Notes under the pieces: model-generated
Databases searched by the model: none
Told to the model about the DNA's origin: nothing
What the model saw: the letters and a program-made list of their open reading frames with translations, nothing else
Part shown: in pieces, positions 37,827 through 47,600 of the stretch
How the letters are laid out: each line of letters opens with the position of its first letter
Numbering within the stretch: position 1 is the stretch's first letter
Position numbers and translations under genes: made by a program
Assembly: GCA_019634625.1 (NCBI GenBank)
Contig: JAHCBA010000038.1
Coordinates: forward strand, 1 to 63,628
Direction of reading: 5' to 3'
DNA: 63,628 nucleotides
Source of the DNA: Verrucomicrobiia bacterium
Lineage (GTDB): Bacteria > Verrucomicrobiota > Verrucomicrobiia > Limisphaerales > CAIMTB01

Positions 37827-38396
37827 CTATTCGGAGAATTTCTGGACGGTGAACCGCTGGATACGGGCGGGTTCCATGGCGCCGATGCCCCCTTTGCGAC
37901 GGGCGATGGCGAGCTGGCGGTCCACCGTGTCGATGCCCTCGACGTCCGGCAGCAGGGCGCCGCGGCGTCCGTCCTCGGTGGACACCACGATGCCGAAGCG
38001 ATGGGGATCGAGGATGGCGAGGTCGGACACGGGTTCGAGGGGTTGAAGGACGCTGACTTCGAACCGGAGATCGGGCATTTCGGCGAGGGTGACCGGGCTG
38101 AAGCGCGAGTCCGAGAAGGCGGCCTCCCGGGCCAGGCGCCAGGTTTCCTCGACGACATCCGGGCACCGGGCGCGAAGGGTGCCAATGCAACCGCGAAGGT
38201 TCCCATCGCGGGTGCGAATGGTCACGAAGACGGGCTGGGGATTGAGGAGCGAAGGCGCCATCGCCGAGGGGTCGGGACGGGGCGGCTGGGTGGGGCATCC
38301 GGTGAGGGCCGCGGCGACGGCGGTGCGGGCGACGTGGGTGAGAATACGCCCCGCCTCCCGGTCGCGGCTGTTGGGCGGTCGCGGAGGTAAGATCAT
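37827..38396 (-). CDS. amrA: AMMECR1 domain protein (AmmeMemoRadiSam system protein A)
   Basis: 189 residues from the ATG at 38396. The AMMECR1 fold is marked by VFVTIRTRDGNLRGCIGTL (the strictly conserved LRGCIG), FSDSRFSPVTLAEMPDLRFEVSVL, RFGIVVSTEDGRRGALLPDVEG and QLAIARRKGGI. In bacteria AMMECR1 is normally adjacent to a MEMO1 homologue and a radical SAM enzyme; neither is next to it here. Its biochemical role is unknown. It sits 13 nt beyond the stop codon of the FAD monooxygenase gene, so co-transcription is likely. Confidence 0.85.
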   Translation of the reverse strand: MILPPRPPNSRDREAGRILTHVARTAVAAALTGCPTQPPRPDPSAMAPSLLNPQPVFVTIRTRDGNLRGCIGTLRARCPDVVEETWRLAREAAFSDSRFSPVTLAEMPDLRFEVSVLQPLEPVSDLAILDPHRFGIVVSTEDGRRGALLPDVEGIDTVDRQLAIARRKGGIGAMEPARIQRFTVQKFSE

Positions 38397-38409
38397 CCGT
38401 GGGGGGGTG

Positions 38410-39666
38410 TCAGAGGGCGGCGAGTCCGAGTTGGGCGGCAAGGAGGCCGAGTTCGGGCCCTGACCCCGGCAGGCAGGGAAGCAGGCGGGCACGGTTCTCG
38501 GAGGTCCATGCCGGCGCTCCGGGGCGGGGGGTGAGACCGCTGCTGGCGCCGAGGAGAAAGCTCCATTCGGTGCGGCGTTCCTGCTGATACGACTCGAGCA
38601 GACTGGGGCTGGCGGCGTGGAGGAGGATGCGGGACAGGGCATCGGCAAGGCTCACCGCCTCGCGGAAGCCGATGTTGATGCCCTGAACGCCGACCGGGCC
38701 GGTCTGCCGGGCGGCATCGCCGGCGAGCCAGACACGGTCACGACCGAACTGGCGGGCGAGCTGGGGGGTGAAGACGACGTGGGCAACCCAGTCGATTTCC
38801 TGAACGCCGGCATCGTACCAGGGAGCGCGCCGGCGGATCCGATCGGTCCAAAGCCGGCGGAGCGGGCGTTCATGGGCATGATCGAGCCGGGCGAACAACT
38901 CGGCGCATTGGGGGTCGGACTCCGACTCGTTGGGTTCCCGCTGAAGGGTCCAGCGTCCCAGGCCGCCCGGAAGAGGCCAGAAGGCGTCGGTCGTTTGGGG
39001 GCTCCAGGCGACGCGGAACTCGGTGCCGGGGTCGGCGGCCGGGGTGAACTCGATGACATCGAAGGCCGCCGGGGGGCCGAGGACGTCCGTGGGGATGCCC
39101 AGGCATTGACGGACGTGGGAGTGGGCGCCATCGGCGCCGACGAGGTACTGGGCTCGGACGTCGAGGGAGTTCTCGACCATTTCCTCGGAGCGGGCGAAGG
39201 GATAGCCGACGGAGGTGACGCCGAGCTTCTCGACGCCGGCCGTGACGGCATTGTCGCCCGACTGGCAACGATCGAGCCGATGCCCCCACCGGATCTGGAC
39301 ACCGGCGGCCTGGAGGGCGTCGGCGAGGATCGCTTCGAGGCGATGCTGCGGCAGGACGAGGAGGTAGGGGAAGGCGGAGGGGATGGCTTCCCATCGCAGC
39401 TCCGCACGGCGGTGATGGCTTTCGTAGAAGGCGGCGACATCGACCCGGGCTCCCTGTTCCAGGGCGGCATGGTGAAGTCCAAGGCGGCTCAGGACTTCCA
39501 TGGAGGACGGGTGCAGGGCACAGGCGTAGCTTTCGGCCGCGAAACGCCAGGCCCGGTCGATGATCTCGACCTGCACGCCGGCGCGTGCGAGTTCGAGTGC
39601 GGTGAGGAGGCCGACGGGCCCCGCCCCCACCACCAGGACATCCGTTGTTGGAGAGAGGGTAGCCAT
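38410..39666 (-). CDS. FAD-dependent monooxygenase (PHBH/UbiH superfamily)
   Basis: 418 residues. The N-terminal FAD-binding Rossmann fold is VLVVGAGPVGLLTALELARAG followed by an acidic EIIDR. The DG motif is YLVGADGAHSHVRQCLG, and the second FAD motif is RVWLAGDAARQTGPVGVQGINIGFREAVSLADAL. The order and spacing are those of aromatic hydroxylases (p-hydroxybenzoate, phenol, ubiquinone-type). The substrate domain gives no specific clue. There is no signal peptide, so it should be cytoplasmic. Confidence 0.88.
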   Translation of the reverse strand: MATLSPTTDVLVVGAGPVGLLTALELARAGVQVEIIDRAWRFAAESYACALHPSSMEVLSRLGLHHAALEQGARVDVAAFYESHHRRAELRWEAIPSAFPYLLVLPQHRLEAILADALQAAGVQIRWGHRLDRCQSGDNAVTAGVEKLGVTSVGYPFARSEEMVENSLDVRAQYLVGADGAHSHVRQCLGIPTDVLGPPAAFDVIEFTPAADPGTEFRVAWSPQTTDAFWPLPGGLGRWTLQREPNESESDPQCAELFARLDHAHERPLRRLWTDRIRRRAPWYDAGVQEIDWVAHVVFTPQLARQFGRDRVWLAGDAARQTGPVGVQGINIGFREAVSLADALSRILLHAASPSLLESYQQERRTEWSFLLGASSGLTPRPGAPAWTSENRARLLPCLPGSGPELGLLAAQLGLAAL

Positions 39667-39762
39667 GGGGGGAGCGTCATGCCGGCTCCCCCGGGGTGCA
39701 ACCGTTCGGTGGCGAACGGGCTGCCGAACAGGCGGGCGCTAAGGCGGGCGCTAAGGCGGGCG

Positions 39763-41139
39763 CTAGACGGTCACCGTCTGGCCGGGGACGGCGATGGGAT
39801 AGAAGCCGTCGGCGTCGGGGTTGACGGGGGCTGGGGCATCCCAGGCATAGGTCTGGGGCATGACATCGATCTGGGAGTTGAAGGCGGCGTCCCAGGCAAT
39901 TTCGCGGCCGGAATAGGTCGCCATGCGGCCGAGGACGGAGAGCATGGAGCTGTAGGCGCCGTAGAAGGCCTCATTGAACGGCAGATCGTTGCGGATGGCG
40001 TTGAAGAGATGATCGTGCTCCCGCTGGTAGGGATCGAAGCCTTCACGGACTTCACGGGGGGCGCGCCACGGGGTTTCGCCGGCGATGACACCGGCTCCGA
40101 CGTTGCAGGAACCCTTGGTGCCGACGACGTGTTCCGAGACGCTGCTCCAGCAGCCGCGGATGTGGCGGCACTCGCTGAACATGGTGGAGCCATCCGGGTA
40201 ATCGAACTGGACGGCGTGGTGATCGAAGATCTCGCCGTGTTCCCTGCCGTTGCGGACCTGTCGGCCGCCCATCCCGCGCGCGCGGACCGGATGGACGATC
40301 GGGGTGGCGCCGGTGGGATCGTAGGGGCGGCCCTGTTTGACCCACTGGATGACGTCGAGGTTGTGGATGTGCTGCTCGCAGATGTGATCGCCGGAAAGCC
40401 AGACGAAGTAGTACCAGTTGTACATCTGGTATTCCATTTCGGTGGGCGGGCGGCCGAGACGGCGGGCGAGGTCGGCGCGGGAGCGGACCCAGACGCCTCC
40501 ATCGTTCCAAAAGGCGCGCATGGAAACGATGTCGCCGATGGCGCCCTCATGGAGGCGCTTGACGGTCTCGGTGTAGATCGGCTGGTGATGGCGTTGAAGC
40601 CCGACGCCCACCTTGAGGTTCTTGCGGTTGGCCTCCTGGGCGGCGGCGATGACCTTGCGGACGCCGGGGGCATCGACGGCCACCGGCTTCTCCATGAACA
40701 CGTGCTTGCCCTGGCGGACGGCCTCTTCGAAGTGGATGGGGCGGAAGCCGGGCGGGGTGGCGAGGATGACGACATCGGCGAGGGCGATGGCCTGCTTGTA
40801 GGCGTCGAAGCCGACGAAGCGGTGATCCTCGGGGACATCGACCTTGTCCTTGTGCCGGTTCGCAAGGTGGTTGTAGGTGCCGTCCAGTCGGTCGCGGAAG
40901 GCGTCAGCCAGGGCGACGAGCCGGGTGCTTCCGGTGGTCTGGAGGGCCTGGTCGGCGGCGCCCCCACCGCGACCGCCGCAACCGACGAGGGCGACCTTGA
41001 CGGTGTCGCCGGGCGAAGCGCCGAGGGCAAAGCGTTCGGTGGCGAGTTGGGCGAGGGCCACTGCACCGACAGCCGTGGTGGAGTTCCTGAGGAAGCTGCG
41101 GCGGCTGACCGGAGAGCGGGGAGCGGAGGATGGCGTCAT
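39763..41139 (-). CDS. Tat-exported Gfo/Idh/MocA family oxidoreductase
   Basis: 458 residues from the ATG at 41139. A twin-arginine signal (SRRSFLRNSTTAVGAVALAQL) precedes an NAD(P)-binding Rossmann domain VKVALVGCGGRGGGAADQAL, then HVFMEKPVAVDAPGVR (the conserved EKP) and KVGVGLQRHHQPIY. The C-terminal domain contains WYYFVWLSGDHICEQHIHNLDVIQW, with the GDHICEQHIHN His/Asp cluster typical of the large verrucomicrobial/planctomycetal group. The family oxidises or epimerises sugars and glycosides. Export with bound cofactor is implied by the Tat signal. Confidence 0.9.
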   Translation of the reverse strand: MTPSSAPRSPVSRRSFLRNSTTAVGAVALAQLATERFALGASPGDTVKVALVGCGGRGGGAADQALQTTGSTRLVALADAFRDRLDGTYNHLANRHKDKVDVPEDHRFVGFDAYKQAIALADVVILATPPGFRPIHFEEAVRQGKHVFMEKPVAVDAPGVRKVIAAAQEANRKNLKVGVGLQRHHQPIYTETVKRLHEGAIGDIVSMRAFWNDGGVWVRSRADLARRLGRPPTEMEYQMYNWYYFVWLSGDHICEQHIHNLDVIQWVKQGRPYDPTGATPIVHPVRARGMGGRQVRNGREHGEIFDHHAVQFDYPDGSTMFSECRHIRGCWSSVSEHVVGTKGSCNVGAGVIAGETPWRAPREVREGFDPYQREHDHLFNAIRNDLPFNEAFYGAYSSMLSVLGRMATYSGREIAWDAAFNSQIDVMPQTYAWDAPAPVNPDADGFYPIAVPGQTVTV

Positions 41140-41574
41140 GGCAACGTTGACTATGGATGGCTGCCTTCCCTGAAGCCCGCCGACGGGCGGCCCAAGGGAG
41201 GATGCGTTGCGGTTAGACAATCAAGTCGCGGCCGGCGTGTCCACGATTTCGTCGGGAAGCGGAGGCGTCCCCGCGTTTAATGCGATCAGATCGTCCCCGG
41301 CGGCCCAATGGGATTGTCGATCGATGGGGGTACCGGGCGGTAACGCGGGATCAACAATTATGTGCCTGACTTGCTGAATGATCGTGGCGTCAACAACAAC
41401 AACCAGGTGCCTGACCATTTGTCTTGGCGTGGATCTGGGGCGATCCGGGAAGGATGGGCCCCAGGGAGAGGACGACGCTTCGAACAGATTCCGGGGATTG
41501 GGATTGGGGTCGGGGTTGGGCGCTTGGCAAGGGCGTGGGGTGTCGGGTAATTCCCGGTGGTGCAATCCCCATAC
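41140..41574. other. Intergenic region, no gene seen
   Basis: The 435 nt between divergent genes must hold two promoters. Visible features are GTGCCTGAC twice (41362-41370 and 41407-41415), each downstream of a TCAACAA-like stretch, and a G-rich tract from about 41,490 to 41,540 with repeated GGGATTGGG/GGGGTTGGG units that could form a quadruplex. Nothing further is supported. Confidence 0.45.
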
Positions 41575-44500
41575 ATGAAGCGCCTCTGGCTCGGGGCGTG
41601 GGCCATTCTGGCAGCTCTGACGGCGAAGGCCGAGGACCCGTTGCCGCACGTGGAACGGCTGACCACCAGTCCGGTGCTGCGGCATCTCCGACCCAATCCG
41701 GTTCCGCGTGCGACGGGGGCGGTCGGGGAGGAGACCCTGCGGCAGATGTACGTCGCCGACGGATTCCGGGTGGAGCTGATCGCGGCGGAACCGGCGGTGC
41801 GGCAGCCGGTCGCGTTCACCTTCGACGAGCGGGGCCGGATCTGGGTGGCGGAGGCGCACAGCTACCCGAGCCGACGTCCCGAGGGGGAGGGCCTCGACCG
41901 GCTGGTGATCCTCGAGGACACGAACGGCGACGGGCGGTTCGACACGCGAAAGGTCTTCATCGAGGGGTTGAACCTGGTGAGCGGGTTCGAGCTGGGGTTT
42001 GGCGGGGTCTGGGTGGGGGCGGCGCCGTATCTTCTCTTTGTGGCGGACCGCAACGGGGACGATGTGCCGGACGGGCCGCCCGAGGTGCTGCTGGAAGGGT
42101 TCGGGTTCCAGGACACGCACGAGTGCCTGAACAATTTCCACTGGGGACCGGACGGCTGGCTCTACGGAATCCAGGGGGTGTTCAACTACGCGCGGATCGG
42201 GAAACCCGGGGCGGCGGATGAGGACCGGACGGAGCTGCGGGCGGGGGTGTGGCGGTACCATCCGGTGCGGCACGAATTCGAGGTGTTCGCCCATGGGGGG
42301 AGCAATCCGTGGGGGCTGGATCATGACGAGCGGGGGCAGCTCTTCATGACCCATTGCCGGAGCTACTGGGGGCGGGGCGGGACGACCCACGTGATCCAGG
42401 GCGGGCAGTTCTGGAACCAGGCCAACGCGAACTACGCGCCCTTCATCGTGGCCAATCCGCCGTCGGACTTCCTGCACTACCGCAACTATCTGCTGGCCTC
42501 GGCCCGGTACGACCATGGCGCGGGCGGGGCGGGGGCGCCGGGGAGCGACGCGATCTACGGAGGGCATTCGCACGTGGGGACGATGATCTACCTGGGGGAC
42601 AACTGGCCCGACGAGTACCGGGGCCGGCTGTTCACCCACAACCTGCACGGCCACCAGATCAACCAGCAGGTGAACCGCCGGTGGGGCTCCGGGTTCGATA
42701 CTGTCCATGCCGGCCGGGACCACTTCTTCTGCACCGATCCGAAATACATCGCGATCGACCTCAAGTACGGACCGGACGGCGCGGTGTACATCATCGACTG
42801 GTACGACCAGCAGCATTGTCACAATCCCAACGACGAACGGTGGGAACGCGGTGACGGGCGGGTGTACCGGCTGCAGCACGAGGCGACCTTCCGTCCGCGC
42901 CAGGTGAACCTCGCGAACCACACCGACGCGGCGCTGGTCGGGCTCCTCGGTCATCGCAACGAATGGTACGTCCGCACGGCGCGGCGGCTGTTGCACGAGC
43001 GGGCGACCCGGCGGGCGCTGGCACCGGATGCCATGGCGGCGCTGGCGGGGTTGTTCGACCGGCACACGGACCCGGTGATGCGGTTGCGCGCGCTGTGGAC
43101 CGCCCATGCCGTGGGCTCGCTGACCCCGACCGTGGCGGCTCGTGCGCTGGGGGACCCTGACGAGACCGTGCGGGCGTGGGCGATCCAGCTTGCGGCTGAG
43201 CGCGGCACGGTCCCGCCCGAAATCGGGGCCGCCCTGGTGCGCCTGGCGCAGTCCGACGCGTCGCCGGTGGTCCGGCTGTATCTCGCCTCGGCGGCGCAGC
43301 GGTTGCCGGACGCGCTGGCGTGGCCGGTGTTCGAGGCGCTGGCGGGTCATGGGGCCGACCTCGAGGACCGGAACATTCCCAAACTGGTCTGGCACGGCCT
43401 GGCGCCGCGGGTCGCCGGGAATGTGGATCGGGCGTTGCGGCTGGCTTCGACCACCCTGTGGCCGCCGCTGGCGGACTGGATCCACTGGTACCTCGGCACC
43501 CTGGACGGCGCACCGCTCGACCTGGCGGTGCGCGAAGTGTCGAAGACCGAGGGAGACACCCTGCGCCGGCGGATGGCGGGGTTGTGGCTCGCGCTCGAAC
43601 CGCAGGCGAACCTGCCGATGCCCGGGGCGTGGCGCGAACTGGCGCCCCGGCTTCTGGGCCATGACGATGTCCGGATCCGCCAGACGGCCGAACGGGTGGC
43701 CGCGTCGTTCGGGGACACCTCGATGATGCCCCGGTTGCGGGGCGTTCTGGCCGACCGGAATGCGGAGCGGCCGGCCCGGCAGCACGCCTTCGCGGTGTTG
43801 TCGCGGGCCAACGACCCGGCTTCGCTGCCGGTGCTGCTCGGGTTGCTCGATGACGCGGCCTTCCGGGGACCGGCCCTCAATCTGCTGGCCCGGTACGACT
43901 CGATGGAGGTGCCGGCGGCATTGCTGCGGCGTCTCGACGCCTTCAGCGCGGCGGAGCGATCGGTGGCATTCCTGACCCTGACGCGCCGGGCATCGTTCGC
44001 GGGGGCGCTGCTGGACGCGGTGGCGGACGGCCGGGTGCCGCGGGAGCAGTTGACGGCCTTTCATGTGCGGCAGATGGCCGACCTGCGGAATGCGGACATC
44101 GATGAGCGGGTGGCGGCGACGTGGGGGCGCATCCAGCCCAACGCGGCGGAGAAGCAGGAACTGATCGACCGGCTGGAAGGCCTGTACAACGAGGCGCCGT
44201 TGTGGGCCTACGACACGAGGGCGGGGCGCGAGCTCTATGTGAGATTGTGCGCGTCCTGCCATGTGCTCGGGCGCGACGGCGTGCGGATCGGGCCTGAACT
44301 GACAGGCGCCGGGCGCAACGGGATCCGGTATTACCTCGAGAACATCATCGACCCGAACGCGGTGGTGGGATCGGACTTCCAGCTCACCACCATCGAGACC
44401 CGCGGCGGGGATGTGGTGTCGGGATTGAAACTGCACGAGACCGCCAGCGCGGTGACCTTGCGGACGACCACGGATGAGCAGGTCATTGCGAAAAGCGACA

Positions 44501-44607
44501 TCCTCGAGGAGAGCACCAGCGAGATGTCGCTGATGCCTGAAGGGTTGATCGAGGCGCTGGAGGAACGGGAGCAGATCGAGCTGCTGAAGTACCTGATGCA
44601 CCACTGA
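41575..44607 (+). CDS. PVC-type membrane-bound dehydrogenase with HEAT repeats and cytochrome c domain
   Basis: 1010 residues from the ATG at 41575, with a Sec signal ending AKAED. Residues of about 45-460 are the PVC 'membrane-bound dehydrogenase' beta-propeller domain (YVADGFRVELIAAEPAVRQPVAFTFDERGRIWVAE, DTNGDGRFD, HEGLNNFHWGPDGWLYG-like block, AVYIIDWYDQQHCHNPND). HEAT-like helical repeats run from about 460 to 870. A cytochrome c domain with LCASCHVLGRDGVRIGPELTG (CxxCH) and the C-terminal 'heme-binding' extension DPNAVVGSDFQLTTIETRGGDVVSG close the protein. These proteins are abundant in Planctomycetes and Verrucomicrobia and are thought to oxidise sugars in the periplasm with electrons passed to the heme; the cofactor (PQQ-like) is not proven. 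Confidence 0.88.
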   Translation: MKRLWLGAWAILAALTAKAEDPLPHVERLTTSPVLRHLRPNPVPRATGAVGEETLRQMYVADGFRVELIAAEPAVRQPVAFTFDERGRIWVAEAHSYPSRRPEGEGLDRLVILEDTNGDGRFDTRKVFIEGLNLVSGFELGFGGVWVGAAPYLLFVADRNGDDVPDGPPEVLLEGFGFQDTHECLNNFHWGPDGWLYGIQGVFNYARIGKPGAADEDRTELRAGVWRYHPVRHEFEVFAHGGSNPWGLDHDERGQLFMTHCRSYWGRGGTTHVIQGGQFWNQANANYAPFIVANPPSDFLHYRNYLLASARYDHGAGGAGAPGSDAIYGGHSHVGTMIYLGDNWPDEYRGRLFTHNLHGHQINQQVNRRWGSGFDTVHAGRDHFFCTDPKYIAIDLKYGPDGAVYIIDWYDQQHCHNPNDERWERGDGRVYRLQHEATFRPRQVNLANHTDAALVGLLGHRNEWYVRTARRLLHERATRRALAPDAMAALAGLFDRHTDPVMRLRALWTAHAVGSLTPTVAARALGDPDETVRAWAIQLAAERGTVPPEIGAALVRLAQSDASPVVRLYLASAAQRLPDALAWPVFEALAGHGADLEDRNIPKLVWHGLAPRVAGNVDRALRLASTTLWPPLADWIHWYLGTLDGAPLDLAVREVSKTEGDTLRRRMAGLWLALEPQANLPMPGAWRELAPRLLGHDDVRIRQTAERVAASFGDTSMMPRLRGVLADRNAERPARQHAFAVLSRANDPASLPVLLGLLDDAAFRGPALNLLARYDSMEVPAALLRRLDAFSAAERSVAFLTLTRRASFAGALLDAVADGRVPREQLTAFHVRQMADLRNADIDERVAATWGRIQPNAAEKQELIDRLEGLYNEAPLWAYDTRAGRELYVRLCASCHVLGRDGVRIGPELTGAGRNGIRYYLENIIDPNAVVGSDFQLTTIETRGGDVVSGLKLHETASAVTLRTTTDEQVIAKSDILEESTSEMSLMPEGLIEALEEREQIELLKYLMHH

Positions 44608-44680
44608 ACGTCGCCCACATGGACTTGCAGTTCCGGGCGATTTGGGTCGTCATCCGCGGAGTCTCTCGACACCACCAGCC

Positions 44681-47600
44681 ATGCCACTTGCCATTCGACT
44701 TCTCTGTGTCGTCGCCTTTGCGGCGGCGAGTTTGAGCGCCCCGGCGGCCGACCCGTTGCGGGTGTTCATCCGCGGCGGGATCAAGACGCACGGACCGAAC
44801 CAGCACGATCATCCGCGGTTCCTTGGGGAATGGACGCGGCTGCTGGGGGAACGCGGGCTCCGGGTGGACGGCGCGATGACGTTTCCGACGGCCGGACAGT
44901 TGGAGCAGACCGATGTGCTGGTGATCTACGCGTCGGACGGCATGAAGATCGTCGGCGAGGAGCGGACGCGGTTCGAGGCGTTTCTGAGGCGGGGCGGCGG
45001 GGTGCTGGCGATCCACAGCGGCGTGGTGAGCGGCGACGAGCATGCGTGGTGCAAGGAGGTGATCGGCGGGGCCTGGCGCTGGGATCTGCCGCCGGAACGG
45101 CGGACGAAGTGGCTGGAGGGGGACGTGGGGATCTACTGGGTGGACACCGGGCATCCGATCTCGCGGGGGCTCTCGAACTTCGACTGGAAGGACGAGATTT
45201 ACTACGACATGGACCTGGCTCCGGACATCGGGGTGCTGGCGACCAGCTTCCACACGGTGCACATCATCGCACCGCAGATCTGGACCTACGAGAAGACGTG
45301 GACGGGCGGAACCCGGCCCTACCGGGCGTTGGTGAGCCTGCCGGGGCACGAGTACGACGTGTTCGAGACGCCCCAGTACCGGACCGTGCTGCTGCGGGGG
45401 CTGGCCTGGCTGGGGCGGCAGGCCGACATCGACCGGTATTGTCTGCCCGAGGAACTGGCCTCGTTGCGGTACCCGCCGGGGGGCCCGCTGCCGGCGAAGG
45501 ATTCGATGAAGACCTTTTCCGTCCATCCGGAGTTCACGGTGAGCCTGGCCGCGGATGAGAACGTGGCGCAGAAGATCATGTCGCTGGACTGGGATCCGCA
45601 GGGGCGGCTGTGGGTGGTGGAGACGCCGGAGTACCCGGGGGGGCGGGACATTCATGCGAACGACGAGCGGATCAGCCCGTGGCGTGCGCGGGAGCCGGAC
45701 CGGTTTCCCGTGGGACAGAAGGAGCCGCGGCCCGGCCGCGACCGTGTGTCGATGCTGGAGGACACCAACGGGGACGGGGTGATGGACAAGCAGACGGTGT
45801 TTGCGGACGGGTTGGAACTGCCGACCTCGCTGGTCTTCTACAAGGACGGCGTGATCGTGACGCAGGCGCCGGACATCCTGTGGATCCGGGATACCAACGG
45901 GGACGGCAAGGCGGACCGGACGGAGGTGCTGTTCACGGGCTGGGGGACCTTCGACACCCATGCGGTGATGAGCAACCTGCGGTGGGGTCACGACGGATGG
46001 ATCTACGGCTCGGTGGGATACAGCGCCGGGGAACCGCGGTCGGCGGACGGGTCGCGGCGGTTCGGACGGATCACCGCGGGGATCTTCCGGTTCCGGCCGG
46101 ACGGTTCGGCGCTGGAGCAGGTGGCGGCGGGTTCGTGCAACACCTGGGGATGCGAGATTGCACCGGACGGCGAGATCTTCTTCAGCACGGCGACGTGCGG
46201 GGAACCGATCCTGCACGTGGTGCTGCCCGAGCGGGTGCTGAGCCGGGCGGGCGTGCCGCGGGTGCGGGCGGCCCGGCCGATCATCGAGGAGAACAAGGTG
46301 TTTCCGCCGCGGCAGGAGACGCGGCAGCCGTATGTGCAGATCGACTGGGTCGGGGCCTGGACCTCGGCATCCGGGGCATGTGTGTATGATGGGGGAGCGT
46401 GGCCGGGACACTGGCAGGGTCCGTCATGGTCGTTCTTCATCAGCGAGCCGACGGTGTGGCTGTTCCACCACGAATTCCTGGATCCGGTCGGGGTTTCGTA
46501 CCGGGGCCGGCGGGAGGCCTCGCGGCGCGACACGCATTTTCTGACCAGCACGGATTACTGGTTCAAGCCGATCCACAGCCGGGTGGGGCCGGACGGGGCG
46601 ATGTACCTGGTGGACTTCTACAATCAGATCGCGGTGCACAACGACACGCGCGGGCCGGCCCACGGGGCGCGCAACGCGGCGACGCGACCGGACCGGGACC
46701 ATGAGTTCACGCGGCTGTACCGGATCCAGCACAAGGAGGCGCTGACGCTGCCGCCCTTCCGGCTGGACCCGAGGGAACCGGCGGCGCTGGTGTCGATGCT
46801 GGACCATCCGAACGGGTGGGTGCGGGTGTCGGCCAACCGGCTGTTGAGCGAGGGCGCCGGGCGCCGGGTGCTGGCGGGGTTGGAGGCCAAGGCCGCCGGG
46901 GCGCAGACGGGTTACGGGCGGATGCATGCGCTCTGGGTGCTGCACAATCTCGATGCGCTGGATCCGGAACTGTTGCTGACGTCCGCCGGGGACATGGATC
47001 CGCTGATCCGGCGGACCGCGATGCGGATTGCGGGGGAACGGGACTTCTCGGACGAGGACGTGCCGCTGGACCTGGCGGAGGCGCGGTTGAACGACTCGGA
47101 TCCCCGAACCCGGCTGGCGGCGCTGGTGGCAGGGGCGAATCTCACGCCGACGCGTCCGCTGGCGGACCTGGTGGTCAAGGCCTGGCCAACCTTGCGCGAT
47201 CCGCACCTGGAGACGGCGGCGATGGCCATGGCGGCGGCGGATCCGATGCTCTACATCGAGGCGGCGTTTGCAGCGGCCGAACCGTCTTCGGTGGCCGGGA
47301 TGGTGCCGCATCTGGCGCGGCAGATCGCCCAGCGGAACCGGGCCTCGGATGCCCGCGCGCTGGTCCTGTTGCTGGCCCGGCAACCGGCGGCGACGGCGTC
47401 GTTGCAGGCGGCGGCGCTGGAATCGCTGGCGGCGAATCTGAGGGCCGACGTGAAGCCGACGGCGGACGAGCGTTTGGGGAACGCGCTTCGGGGATTGCTG
47501 GGTTCCGAGGTGACCGCTCCGGCGGTGCTGCCGTTCATCGCCCGGTGGGATTTTGCGCGGCAGGTCGGCGACGCGACTCGTGCGGCGGTGGTCCGGGCCG

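Noticed and set aside
41221-44604. 1127-codon open frame on the minus strand opposite the PVC dehydrogenase
   Set aside because: It is Pro/Arg/His-rich with no domain and mirrors a clearly homologous protein on the plus strand; it is a high-GC antisense shadow.
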